From the NCBI GenBank assembly GCA_016709335.1, contig JADJNC010000018.1, forward strand, positions 24,037 through 88,036: a DNA stretch of 64,000 bases. The letters run 5' to 3'. A model generated the notes under the pieces. That model was not told the origin of the DNA. It did not search any database and worked only from the letters and a program-made list of their open reading frames with translations. The DNA is from Candidatus Propionivibrio dominans. Lineage in GTDB: Bacteria > Pseudomonadota > Gammaproteobacteria > Burkholderiales > Rhodocyclaceae. The translations under genes were made by a program, and so were the position numbers. Shown here piece by piece: positions 17,805-26,554 of the stretch. Numbering within the stretch: position 1 is the first letter of the stretch; each line of letters starts with the position of its first letter.

Positions 17805-18515
17805 ATGACCGGGCGCGATAACGAACTCTGGCAACAGTCCTGGCGCGACCGGGAAACCGCCTTCCACCAGAAAACGGTCAATCCGCATCTGGTCAGGTTC
17901 TGGTCCAGCCTCGGCCTGGCAGCGAGCGACCGGGTATTCGTACCGCTCTGCGGCAAAAGCCTGGATCTTCTCTGGCTCGCGCAGCAAGGGCATACGGTCA
18001 TTGGTGTCGAACTCAGCCCGCTCGCCGCCCGAGCCTTCTTCCGAGAAAACCGGATACAGGCCAGCCGTCGCCGGGTCGGAGAATTTACGCTTTGGGAGCA
18101 TGGCCGCATCAGCATTTTCTGTGGCGATTTCTTCCAGCTCAGCGCCGCCGATCTCGGCGACATCGCTGCCGTTTTCGACCGGGCTTCGCTTACCGCGCTA
18201 CCGGACGAAATTCGTGGCGATTACCTTGAACATCTCCGCAAGATCCTGCCTGCCGCCTGCAAAATCCTGCTGCTCACCACCGAAGAACCCGATGCCGGGG
18301 AAACTGACGGGCAGCCTTTCGCCGTAGCCGATGAAATCACCCGCCTGTACGCCGGCGCCTTCGACATCAAGCTGAGTCACGTCGAAAGCCTCTTTGAGCC
18401 CGACCCCGATCCGTCGATCCGGCAACCCGTTCGCATCGAAGAGAAGGTTTATCTGCTGTCGCCGAAAAACAATTTTTCTTCGGAACCACAGCTCAGCGTA
18501 CTGCCAATACCGTAA
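17805..18515 (+). CDS. tpm: Thiopurine S-methyltransferase family protein, 3' end altered by a mobile-element fragment
   Basis: 236 residues. SAM-dependent methyltransferase of the TPMT family, which methylates thiopurines and, in Pseudomonas, selenite or tellurite. Signatures WQQSWRDRETAFHQ, VFVPLCGKSLDLLWLA (SAM site), GVELSPLA and VFDRASLTALP are seen. Relatives usually stop soon after EEKVYLL; here about 15 more residues follow (ending QLSVLPIP), and their DNA from about 18480 matches the end of the MITE family, so the C-terminus appears to be recruited from the element. Convergent with the nifH operon. Confidence 0.85.
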   Translation: MTGRDNELWQQSWRDRETAFHQKTVNPHLVRFWSSLGLAASDRVFVPLCGKSLDLLWLAQQGHTVIGVELSPLAARAFFRENRIQASRRRVGEFTLWEHGRISIFCGDFFQLSAADLGDIAAVFDRASLTALPDEIRGDYLEHLRKILPAACKILLLTTEEPDAGETDGQPFAVADEITRLYAGAFDIKLSHVESLFEPDPDPSIRQPVRIEEKVYLLSPKNNFSSEPQLSVLPIP

Positions 18516-18556
18516 GCCCTCATCCCCGGCCCTTCTCCCGCGGGAGAAGGGTGCAA
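18480..18556 (-). mobile_element. MITE-like element, truncated copy
   Basis: AACCACAGCTCAGCGTACTGCC, then ATACCGTAAGCCCTCATCCCC, then the CTTCTCCC/GGGAGAAG hairpin and GGGTGCAAACCCC match the right half of the element family in reverse orientation. The match ends where repeat family A begins (about 18571). It provides the last codons and stop of tpm. Confidence 0.7.
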
Positions 18557-18570
18557 ACCCCAGTAATCCT

Positions 18571-18685
18571 GTAGGTCGGGTTAGCGCAGCGTCCCCCAGG
18601 AGGATTTGCTTCGCAGCATAACCCGACGGCAGTGTATGCCGTATCCGACGATTGTCGGGTTACGCTGCGCTAACCCGACCTACGA
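18571..18685 (-). repeat. Dispersed repeat family A, copy 2 (reverse, with a second partial unit)
   Basis: GTAGGTCGGGTTAGCGCAGC...GCAGCATAACCCGACGGCA is the reverse complement of the unit at 637 and 32573. It is followed directly by a second GTCGGGTTACGC...GCTAACCCGACCTAC arm, making a larger inverted structure between the convergent tpm gene and nif operon. Confidence 0.75.
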
Positions 18686-18755
18686 TGTGTCACTTGTACC
18701 CACCCAATTCAGATTTCAAATGCAAGAAAGGAGGAAGTTATTTCGTGTTCATTCC

Positions 18756-19724
18756 TTAGACGGAATACGGCCGATGCAGCCAGCCGCATACGACATCGAC
18801 ATCGCGTTGCGGCAGGTAGCCGAAGCCGGCCAGCGAGTCTTCGACGACGCTTTCGGCGACCCAGTGCGGTATCGCCTTGGAGGTCAGCATATGAAAATAC
18901 CAGGCCATCGGGTAGCCGGTCTGGCGGTCGAAATGGGTCAGCGCTTCACTCAGCTCGAGGCCGCTGGTGTCGGGCGACGTGTCGAATTCCGGCGCATCAC
19001 CGGCCAGTGTGGCGATGGGCTGGGCGCGGAAGACCGGCTGGTGGTAGCGGTCGAGGTGTTCGCGGGTGGCAATGACCCAGTGGTTGTAATAGGCAGTGGA
19101 ACTGCTGGCGCTGCTTTTTGACCAGTCGTCGAGCATGCGGTGAATGGGCGCCGGTTCCGGTTTTTGTGCCAGCATGCGGCGCAGGAAGGCACCGATGTGG
19201 TGGAGGCGGCGGAAGGTATAGAAGGGCAACCCCACTGCGGTCGGGTGCCCGGCACCGCCGCGCGGGTCAACCAGTTCTTCAAGGGTGCCGGGCTCGTTGG
19301 CAAAAAGTTGATGGACGCGCACCTCCTGCAGATCCTCGATTTCCAGTTGCAGGAATCCGTCAGTGCTTTCGTCGGCAGAAGCCACCAGATAATGCGTCTG
19401 GCCAACCAGTCGGGTGGCAAACAGCTTCTGATCGGCAAAGTCGTCGCTGAACTGGCCGAAATCGCCATCGCGTTGATCAAGCTCATTCTCGACCCAGCTT
19501 TCGAGGCTGTCTGAAACGCGCTGTCCCTGGCTGTCGAGTATGCCGCCCAGGCGATACCAGCCACCGCGGCTCAAGGCATGGCGAAATTTCCACTCGGGCA
19601 GGGCCAGGCGCAAGGCCTTGACCAGCGCTCCGGGGCCGCTGCTGACCGCTACCTTGGCGCAGGTTTCAACAATGGCGGGTGAAAGCGATTTGCAGTATTC
19701 CAACCAGGCCAGAGTTTCTTTCAT
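18756..19724 (-). CDS. Conserved hypothetical protein, last gene of the nifH operon
   Basis: 322 residues from the ATG at 19724, which lies 16 bases after the LRV gene stop; the frame is open further upstream but overlaps that gene, so the short start is preferred. No catalytic motif recognised. It contains WLEYCKSLSPAIVETC at the start, a TRLVGQTHYLVASADESTDGF segment and a Trp/His-rich C-terminus (HWVAESVVEDSLAGFGY, VCGWLH). In Azotobacter two open frames lie between nifY and nifE; this gene and its LRV neighbour resemble that pair in position. Function unknown. Confidence 0.65.
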   Translation of the reverse strand: MKETLAWLEYCKSLSPAIVETCAKVAVSSGPGALVKALRLALPEWKFRHALSRGGWYRLGGILDSQGQRVSDSLESWVENELDQRDGDFGQFSDDFADQKLFATRLVGQTHYLVASADESTDGFLQLEIEDLQEVRVHQLFANEPGTLEELVDPRGGAGHPTAVGLPFYTFRRLHHIGAFLRRMLAQKPEPAPIHRMLDDWSKSSASSSTAYYNHWVIATREHLDRYHQPVFRAQPIATLAGDAPEFDTSPDTSGLELSEALTHFDRQTGYPMAWYFHMLTSKAIPHWVAESVVEDSLAGFGYLPQRDVDVVCGWLHRPYSV

Positions 19725-19740
19725 GGTGTTTTTTCCGGAT

Positions 19741-20499
19741 TCAGGTGCTTGGGGATTCAGCCAGACGGGCCAGGGCGGCTTCGCGAACATCGACTTCGGG
19801 GTCTTTGCACAGCGGCGGCAAGAATTCCCTCGGCACGTTGGCAACGGCAGCCAGGCGAACCCACCATTCCTTGTCGTGCAGGAGCTCAACCGCAACGTCG
19901 GGCAGGGCGCGTTCGGCAACGATGGCGCGGACTTCCGGTTCCGGATCGCTGACCAGCAGGTGCAGTGCGAAGGGCGGCAGACGCGCTGCGACCACTTTGC
20001 GCACTTCACGTTCCGGGTCCTTGGCCAGCCTGGCCAGTTGCCCATGCGGCAGACGGCGGGCAACGGTGGCGCGGATCAGGTAGTCGGGATCGTGAATGAG
20101 CTGGACGAGCAGCGGCGCGGGCAAACGGACGGCAATCGAAAGCCGGACTTCGCGGTCCGGGTCCTTGATCATCGAGGGCAAGTGGTCGACGGGCAGGCGC
20201 GACGCGACGACGCGGCGGACGACTTCATCGCTGTCGGATTTCAGGTGAATGATGCTCTCCACATCGGCATAGCGGGCGGCGATGGCGCGGCGCTCCCAGT
20301 ACAGGTCGTCGAGATACTTGACGGCCAGCATGCGGTTGTTGCGCAGGAAACGATCAATCTGGCGGCCGCTGTGGGCACGGATGCAGGCATCACCCGGCGT
20401 GCACCGGCGGCTGTTCACGTAGGCCGGGAAATAGCCGCAACTGGCGCACAATCCCAGGCGACCGAATCCGGCATCGGCCGAGGTTTTTTCACTCCTCAT
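19741..20499 (-). CDS. Leucine-rich-repeat-variant (LRV) protein with an N-terminal [4Fe-4S] Cys cluster
   Basis: 252 residues from the ATG at 20499, which overlaps the preceding small gene. The N-terminus carries CASC-x11-C-x5-C (GLCASCGYFPAYVNSRRC then GDAC), a likely [4Fe-4S] site. About eight 24-residue helical repeats follow with the pattern DPDREVR-x5-RLP (for example DPEREVRKVVAARLP, DPEPEVRAIVAERALP). This is the architecture of the Azotobacter vinelandii LRV iron-sulfur protein encoded in its nif region. Biochemical role unknown; its place among cofactor genes suggests a maturation or scaffold function. Confidence 0.85.
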   Translation of the reverse strand: MRSEKTSADAGFGRLGLCASCGYFPAYVNSRRCTPGDACIRAHSGRQIDRFLRNNRMLAVKYLDDLYWERRAIAARYADVESIIHLKSDSDEVVRRVVASRLPVDHLPSMIKDPDREVRLSIAVRLPAPLLVQLIHDPDYLIRATVARRLPHGQLARLAKDPEREVRKVVAARLPPFALHLLVSDPEPEVRAIVAERALPDVAVELLHDKEWWVRLAAVANVPREFLPPLCKDPEVDVREAALARLAESPST

Positions 20500-20752
20500 C
20501 GACCCTGGCGGCAAGCAGTATGCCGCTCGCTGATTCATACTCGCTGGTCAGTTCGAGGCAATGGCCCGAAGCACCCGTGACCAGATAGAGGTGGTGGCTG
20601 TCGAGGCTGAGCGCCGCCTGGTAGCACGGCGAGACATCGTCGTCGCTGCATTCGCTGAAGTACAGTTCGGGGAAGCGCTGGCGCAACTGGGCGATGCCGG
20701 CGTTCAGTCGAACCGCTTCGCCGACCTGAACCAGTTGGCATGGGGTAATCAT
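20489..20752 (-). CDS. Small nif-operon protein (DUF6129-like)
   Basis: 87 residues, soluble, acidic. The start ATG overlaps the nafY/nifY stop (ATGA at 20749-20752), and its 3' end overlaps the LRV gene, so all three are probably translationally coupled. The segment LRQRFPELYFSECSDDDVSPC has two conserved-looking cysteines and acidic residues. Similar small proteins accompany nifY/lrv genes in betaproteobacterial nif clusters; the DUF assignment is from memory and not certain. Confidence 0.6.
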   Translation of the reverse strand: MITPCQLVQVGEAVRLNAGIAQLRQRFPELYFSECSDDDVSPCYQAALSLDSHHLYLVTGASGHCLELTSEYESASGILLAARVDEE

Positions 20753-21480
20753 CGCGCTTCCCCGGCTTCGAGTTCCTCTTCAAAACGTGCCAGAGACGCG
20801 GCCGGGACACCCATGATCTGCGCCAGCCACGGCGGCGGGCTGGCCAGGCGCGCCTGCAGTTCGAGCAGCACTTCGCGCGCCGGGCCGCCCTTCGCATTTT
20901 TAATCGGGTGCACGCCGGCGCGCACTACCTTGGCAGCGGCCGGGCCGCCGATCGACTGCACGTAGACAATCTGGCAGTCGTTGATCAGCAGCGAGCGGGC
21001 CGCGTTCCTGTCTTCTGCGCCATCGGCTTCGACGGTCGAGCGGACGTCGATCAAACGCAATGCGGACTGACTGACCTGATAGATCAGGAAGCGCTCGCAG
21101 GAGCCGAAGTGGCCGTCGAGGTTTTCGCCACGATTGGCGGCGATGGCGACGCGGATCGAGACCGGCAGGTCGCCTTCGCGGTAACTTTCGACCTTCGGGA
21201 AATCGCTGTTCTCGACACCCTGGCCCCAGAGCAGGCGCACGGCGTCCTTGAGCGCCGCGTCTTCGACACCGACATGGCAGCCCTGATCGGCAAAGTCACC
21301 GGCGATGATGACGCGAATATCTTCGACGGTCAGCGTGCCGAGCTTGCCTTCGGTCAGTGGCGCTTCCAGCTTGTCAATGAGTGCGCCGACCAGCGCGCGG
21401 GTATCGAGACCATTCAGGGCGCGGGCAGCCAGCGCGATGCGCAGCGCCGCTTCACGCGAGGCGATAGGGGTGGCGGACAT
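20749..21480 (-). CDS. NafY/NifY-family FeMo-cofactor carrier and apo-nitrogenase chaperone
   Basis: 243 residues, close to Azotobacter NafY. The N-terminal helical domain (about 1-95) is followed by the NifX/NafY/NifB-C cofactor-binding fold: VAIAANRGENLDGHFGSCERFLIY with the conserved His in GHFG, NDCQIVYVQSIGGPAAAKVV and GVHPIK. The family binds FeMo-co or NifB-co and delivers it to apo-NifDK. A NafY-versus-NifY distinction needs a phylogeny. It lies downstream of nifT and a ferredoxin in the nifH operon. Confidence 0.85.
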   Translation of the reverse strand: MSATPIASREAALRIALAARALNGLDTRALVGALIDKLEAPLTEGKLGTLTVEDIRVIIAGDFADQGCHVGVEDAALKDAVRLLWGQGVENSDFPKVESYREGDLPVSIRVAIAANRGENLDGHFGSCERFLIYQVSQSALRLIDVRSTVEADGAEDRNAARSLLINDCQIVYVQSIGGPAAAKVVRAGVHPIKNAKGGPAREVLLELQARLASPPPWLAQIMGVPAASLARFEEELEAGEAR

Positions 21481-21535
21481 GATGGGTTCCAGGCCGGTAG
21501 TCAGTCAGCGTAGACAGCAGCGAGCAAATGTGTCG

Positions 21536-21727
21536 TCAGGCCGGGCTGATGCAGCTCGACGGGCAGACATCGACGCACAGCGGGGTATCGTTGTGCCCTT
21601 CGCATTCCGTACAGGTGCCGACGTCGATCTTGAAGAAGATCTTGCCGGAGCTGATCGACTTGGTCGGACAGACCGGTTTGCAATCACCGCAGGCGGTGCA
21701 CATTTCGGGGTCGATTTTCATTGCCAT
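21536..21727 (-). CDS. Small 4Fe-4S ferredoxin in the nifHDKT operon
   Basis: 63 residues. CTACGDCKPVCP provides one complete Cx2Cx2Cx3CP motif. The second site is CTECEGHNDTPLCVDVCP, with an eight-residue insertion as in nif-associated FdxN/FdxB-type ferredoxins. An ATG two codons downstream (21721) is an alternative start; GGAGAAAC precedes the first. Likely donates electrons for cofactor assembly or nitrogenase. It is a separate gene from the ferredoxin next to nifB. Confidence 0.88.
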   Translation of the reverse strand: MAMKIDPEMCTACGDCKPVCPTKSISSGKIFFKIDVGTCTECEGHNDTPLCVDVCPSSCISPA

Positions 21728-21748
21728 GAGGTTTCTCCTTGAATTGTT

Positions 21749-21976
21749 TCAGTCTTCGGCTGCTCCGATGCGTCTGGCACGCAACGAAATGGGCAGGCGC
21801 GCCGGCTTGGCGATCGGGTCGATGAAATAGATCCCGCCGTTGTCGAGCTTGAGTTCTCCCCCCCATTTTTCCGGGGTATCGAACTCGATCGACGAGATCG
21901 ACGCTTCCAGATCGCGCTTGGGCAGGTAAAACGACAGCCCGCCTGTGGCAGCCGTTCGGATCATGATGTTGGCCAT
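21749..21976 (-). CDS. nifT: NifT/FixU family protein
   Basis: 75 residues; family pattern MIRTAATGGLSFYLPKRDLEASI and LDNGGIYFIDP. NifT/FixU follows nifK in most diazotrophs, and its loss has little phenotype; function unresolved. GGAGTAACAG precedes the start. Confidence 0.9.
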   Translation of the reverse strand: MANIMIRTAATGGLSFYLPKRDLEASISSIEFDTPEKWGGELKLDNGGIYFIDPIAKPARLPISLRARRIGAAED

Positions 21977-22022
21977 CTGTTACTCCTGTTAAACGCGGTA
22001 CACGGTCCGGCAGGTTCGGCAT

Positions 22023-22130
22023 CGTAAACCCCTCCCGGCCTCCCCTTGTCAGGGGAGGAGACCTGCGCCTCTCCCCCCTGAGCGCGAAGCCTCCCTGAAG
22101 AGGGACAAGGGGGGGCTGGGGGGCGTTGAA
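22023..22130. repeat. Long hairpin repeat between nifK and nifT
   Basis: CCTCCCCTTGTCAGGGGAGG is a compact hairpin, followed by CTCCCCCCTGAGCGCG...GGGACAAGGGGGGGC arms that pair with it. A relative (CCTCCCCTTGACAGGGGAGG with GGTTGGGGGG arms) is at 30205-30275. Located inside the nif operon, where a stable stem could attenuate or protect the 5' nifHDK message. Confidence 0.7.
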
Positions 22131-22147
22131 GTCTATCCCCCCGACGA

Positions 22148-23716
22148 TCAGCGCACCAGATCGAAGTTGTAGTCTGTCGTTGCCATACCCATCGTTTCCT
22201 TGTCGAGTTGCTCAAGGACGGCGTTTGTGAGCTGGGTGACGATCGACATCATGCCTTCGTAGCCCAGCGTCGTCTGACGATGCAGATGGTGACGGTCGAA
22301 GATCGGGAAGCCGAGGCGGATCAGCGGCACTTCGAACTCTTCACCCTTGTGCAGCGTATCGCGCTGGATGAACTTGCCGTAGGAGTTGCCGATCAGGAAG
22401 TCGGGTTTGTCGGTGAAGCACAGGCTGCGCATGTGCCACAGGTCGAAACCGGGATATACCTTGCCATTGACCCCGAACGGGCTCTCGGCCAGCATCTTTT
22501 CCATGGCCTTGCCCCAGCGCTTGTTGGCGTTGTTGGAAAGGATGTGGGTCGGCTCGGCACCGCATTCGAGAAGGATCTTGACCATGCCCATGACGAAGTC
22601 CGGGTCGCCGTAGAGGGCAAACTTCTTGCCGTGCAGCCAAGCGTGACTGTCGGCCAGCATGTCCATGCAGCGGCCACGTTCCTTGGCCAGCGATTCCGGA
22701 ATGGCCTTGCCGGTCACTTCGGAAACCTTCATCAGGAAATCGTCGGTCCATTCGACGCCCATCGGGATGCTCAGCTTGGGCACCTCGTGGTTCCAGGTGC
22801 CCTCGACGAACTTTCTGGTCTTCTCCAGTTGCGCCGGTTGCAGGAGCAGGGTGGTGATGGCGTTCGGCGCATCCTTGATCTCGTCCTGCGTGGTGCCGCC
22901 GGAGTACATGCGGAATTCACCGTCGGCCGGGGTGTCGAAGACTTCGCTCGGGTCGCTCAGGTAGGTGTAGTCGACATCCATTTCACCGAGCATGCGTTTG
23001 ATCACCCGGTAGTTGCCGAGGTAGGTTTCAAAGCCCGGAATGATGTTGACCTTGCCGTTGGAACCGATCTTTTTGCCTTCCATGGTGTTCAGCGTGAAGG
23101 AACGGATGATGCCTTCGAGCATGTTGTCCCAGCCGGTGACGTGCGAGCCGACGAAGGACGGGGTGTGCGCGAAGGGTACGGGGAACTCCTGCGGGATATG
23201 CCCTTCCTTCTTGGTGTTGTTGATGAACGCGTTCAGGTCGTCACCAATGACTTCCGCCATGCAGGTGGTGGATACGGCGATCATCTCCGGCTTGTAGAGC
23301 GCCTTGGCGTTGGCCAGACCGTCGTACATGTTCTTCTGGCCGCCAAACACGGCAGCATCTTCCGACATCGAGTCGGAAACGCACGAGCACGGCTCCTTGA
23401 AGTGACGGTTGAAGTAGGTGCGGAAATAAGCCACACAGCCTTGCGAGCCATGCACATAAGGCAGGGTCTTGTGGAAGCCGGAAGCGCAGAGAACGGCGCC
23501 GAGCGGCTGGCAGGCCTTGGCCGGGTCAACCGTCAGGGCGGTGCGTTTGAAGTTGAGATCCTGATACTCCTGCGTGGTGGTCCACATGAAGGTTTCATGA
23601 ACCTTCTCGGGGCTGTGGCCTTCTTCAAACAACTCACGTTTGTCGCCCAGCGACTTTTTATAGTCTTCGTCGCCAAACAGCGGGTAACAGGGTTTGATCT
23701 TTTCAACGGTTTGCAT
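22148..23716 (-). CDS. nifK: Nitrogenase MoFe protein beta chain NifK
   Basis: 522 residues from the ATG at 23716, the family-like start MQTVEKIKPCYPLF (a codon nine residues earlier is in frame but less likely). P-cluster cysteines are visible in KACQPLGA, GSQGCVAYF and STTCMAEVIGDD. It pairs with NifD to form the heterotetramer that holds P-clusters. Separated from nifD by 175 bases containing REP hairpins and from nifT by the hairpin repeat at 22023. Confidence 0.95.
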   Translation of the reverse strand: MQTVEKIKPCYPLFGDEDYKKSLGDKRELFEEGHSPEKVHETFMWTTTQEYQDLNFKRTALTVDPAKACQPLGAVLCASGFHKTLPYVHGSQGCVAYFRTYFNRHFKEPCSCVSDSMSEDAAVFGGQKNMYDGLANAKALYKPEMIAVSTTCMAEVIGDDLNAFINNTKKEGHIPQEFPVPFAHTPSFVGSHVTGWDNMLEGIIRSFTLNTMEGKKIGSNGKVNIIPGFETYLGNYRVIKRMLGEMDVDYTYLSDPSEVFDTPADGEFRMYSGGTTQDEIKDAPNAITTLLLQPAQLEKTRKFVEGTWNHEVPKLSIPMGVEWTDDFLMKVSEVTGKAIPESLAKERGRCMDMLADSHAWLHGKKFALYGDPDFVMGMVKILLECGAEPTHILSNNANKRWGKAMEKMLAESPFGVNGKVYPGFDLWHMRSLCFTDKPDFLIGNSYGKFIQRDTLHKGEEFEVPLIRLGFPIFDRHHLHRQTTLGYEGMMSIVTQLTNAVLEQLDKETMGMATTDYNFDLVR

Positions 23717-23797
23717 TGCTATCTCCTTGATGGCGCCGCTCATTTGCGAACACCAGCGTAAGGTTCAATTTGAGTACCGAAAACCTGCCGGAAGCTC

Positions 23798-23868
23798 CGT
23801 CATTCCGGGCTTGACCCGGAATCCAGTTACCAAGCTCTGGATTCCGGCTTTTGCCGGAATGACGATGT
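23798..23868. repeat. Tandem REP-like hairpins between nifD and nifK, family C, copy 3
   Basis: CGTCATTCCGGGCTTGACCCGGAATCC and CTGGATTCCGGCTTTTGCCGGAATGACG are two opposed family C units in the nifD-nifK gap. nifD and nifK normally lie close together, so the insertion is notable, but both reading frames are intact. Confidence 0.8.
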
Positions 23869-23891
23869 GATAGTCAGGTGTTCGGCATTTT

Positions 23892-25364
23892 TCAGGCAGC
23901 TTTCGCAATTTCTTCGACAACTTCCTTCTTCCAGGGCGGAACCATATTGCCCCAGACCGGATTGGACAGAGCGATATCCATGTCACGGGCAAAGATGGCG
24001 AAGCCGTCGTAGCCGTGATACGGGCCGGAGTAGTCCCAGGAGTGCATCTGGCGCAGCGGGATGCCCATCTTCTGGAAGATGTACTTTTCCTTGATGCCGG
24101 AACCGACCATGTCGGGCTTGATCTTCTTGACGAACTCTTCCAGCTCAAAACCGCTGGCGTCGTCGTAGATCAGGGTGGTATTGCCCATTTCCTTGATCGT
24201 CCGGTCGTAGTCGTCGTTGTGGGCAAATTCGTAACCGGTACCCACCACTTCCATGCCGAGGTCTTCGTAGGCGCCGATGATGTGACGCGGACGCAGGCCA
24301 CCGACGTAGAGCATGACTTTCTTGCCCTGCAGACGTGGTTTGTACTTGGCGATGATGGCGTCCATCATCGGCTGGTAGCGGGCGATCACCAGTTCGGCCT
24401 TTTCCTTGACCGAATCGTCGAAGAACTCGGCGATCCGGCGCAGCGATTCGATGATCTTGGTCGGGCCGAAGAAGTTGTATTCCATGTAGGGAATTCCGTA
24501 CTTCTCTTCCATGTGGCGGGTGATGTAGTTCATCGAGCGGTAGCAGTGCAGCAGGTTGAGCTTCACTTTCGGCGTGTTCATCATTTCCGCCAGGGTGCCG
24601 TCGCCGGACCACTGGGCAACGACACGCAAGCCCATTTCTTCGAGCAGGATACGCGACGCCCAGGCGTCGCCGCCGACGTTGTAGTCGCCGATGATGGCCA
24701 CGTCATATGGGGTCGAGGTGTCCGGAGTGCCGTCACGCTTGTCGAGTACCCAGTCACGGATGGTGTCGTTGGCAATGTGGTGGCCAAGCGACTGGGAAAC
24801 CCCGCGGAAGCCTTCGCAGCGTACCGGAATGATCGGTTTGCCGATGGCTACCGCACCCTTCTTGGCGATCGCTTCGATGTCGTCACCGATGAGGCCGATC
24901 GGGCACTCGGACTGAACCGAAATACCTTTGTGCAGCGGGAAGAGCATTTCCACTTCTTCGATCAGTTTGGTCAGCTTCTTGTCGCCGCCGAAAACGATGT
25001 CCTTCTCCTGGAAGTCGGAGGTGAAGTTCATCGTCCCGAAAGTATCGACTCCGGTGGTGCCGACGTAGTAGTTACGGCGCCCGGCGCGGGAAAACTGACC
25101 GCAGCCGATGGGGCCGTGCGAGATGTGGATCATGTCCTTGATCGGGCCCCAGACCACGCCCTTGGAACCGGCATAGGCACAGCCGCGGACGGTCATCACG
25201 CCAGGCAGTGACTTGCGGTTCGAGGTGATGCATTTCTTCGATTGTTCAATCGATTGATCGTTGACCATGAGATGCTTGGCACGGTCCTTTTTGGCTTTTT
25301 CCGGATAAACCTCAAGCACCTCGGCAATCAGGGCTTCGGTTTCTTCACGAGTCATTGTCGTCAT
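23892..25364 (-). CDS. nifD: Nitrogenase MoFe protein alpha chain NifD
   Basis: 490 residues from the ATG at 25364, selected because AGGAGG lies just upstream. P-cluster cysteines are in [17 protein letters not shown] and [11 protein letters not shown]. The FeMo-cofactor Cys is in [11 protein letters not shown] and the His in [16 protein letters not shown]. Catalytic subunit of Mo-nitrogenase in the cytoplasm. Second gene of the nifH operon. Confidence 0.96.
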   Translation of the reverse strand: MTTMTREETEALIAEVLEVYPEKAKKDRAKHLMVNDQSIEQSKKCITSNRKSLPGVMTVRGCAYAGSKGVVWGPIKDMIHISHGPIGCGQFSRAGRRNYYVGTTGVDTFGTMNFTSDFQEKDIVFGGDKKLTKLIEEVEMLFPLHKGISVQSECPIGLIGDDIEAIAKKGAVAIGKPIIPVRCEGFRGVSQSLGHHIANDTIRDWVLDKRDGTPDTSTPYDVAIIGDYNVGGDAWASRILLEEMGLRVVAQWSGDGTLAEMMNTPKVKLNLLHCYRSMNYITRHMEEKYGIPYMEYNFFGPTKIIESLRRIAEFFDDSVKEKAELVIARYQPMMDAIIAKYKPRLQGKKVMLYVGGLRPRHIIGAYEDLGMEVVGTGYEFAHNDDYDRTIKEMGNTTLIYDDASGFELEEFVKKIKPDMVGSGIKEKYIFQKMGIPLRQMHSWDYSGPYHGYDGFAIFARDMDIALSNPVWGNMVPPWKKEVVEEIAKAA

Positions 25365-25417
25365 TTTTTCCTCCTGACGCCGCCACCAATCTGTGGCCGG
25401 CGTACTGGTTGAAAGTG

Positions 25418-25442
25418 GTGGGCTTGCTGCTAGCAAACCCAC
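25418..25442 (-). other. Stem-loop between nifH and nifD
   Basis: GTGGGCTTGCT and AGCAAACCCAC are nearly perfect complements around a 3-base loop, with no U-run after the stem. Such hairpins after nifH are common and can stabilise the nifH message, giving more Fe protein than MoFe protein. It lies 27-51 bases after the nifH stop. Confidence 0.65.
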
Positions 25443-25468
25443 CCTGTGTTGCATTACGCCTGCATGCT

Positions 25469-26371
<903 letters not shown>

Positions 26372-26424
26372 TTATTCTGTCAGTCGATTTGCGAGGGAAT
26401 CAATGAGAGTCGCACCTACCCTTC

Positions 26425-26554
26425 TGCATGTTGCGTGCCAGGTCGGCCAGAACTTCGCAAGCTATTGAATGAATAATGAAAATTGAAAATATGGTGGCGC
26501 CTGACCAGGCGCAGACTTGCGACAAAACCCCCGCGCTTTGTAGGGGTGATGACA
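26425..26554 (-). promoter_or_regulatory. Sigma54 promoter (26425-26440) and NifA site (26539-26554) of the nifH operon
   Basis: On the minus strand 26425-26440 reads TGGCACGCAACATGCA, with correct GG-N10-GC spacing. TGTAGGGGTGATGACA at 26539-26554 fits TGT-N10-ACA, about 100 bases further upstream. The NifA site lies inside the 5' coding region of the divergent draT gene if draT starts at 26476, so draT codons there are under a dual constraint. Confidence 0.88.

Noticed and set aside
22208..23761. 517-codon plus-strand frame opposite nifK
   Set aside because: Antisense shadow of nifK; His/Val/Asp-rich composition and no recognisable motif.
26444..26462. Possible sigma54 box for draT on the plus strand (CGGCCAGAACTTCGCA)
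   Set aside because: Spacing is right but only the GG and GC dinucleotides match; it would leave almost no leader before the ATG.
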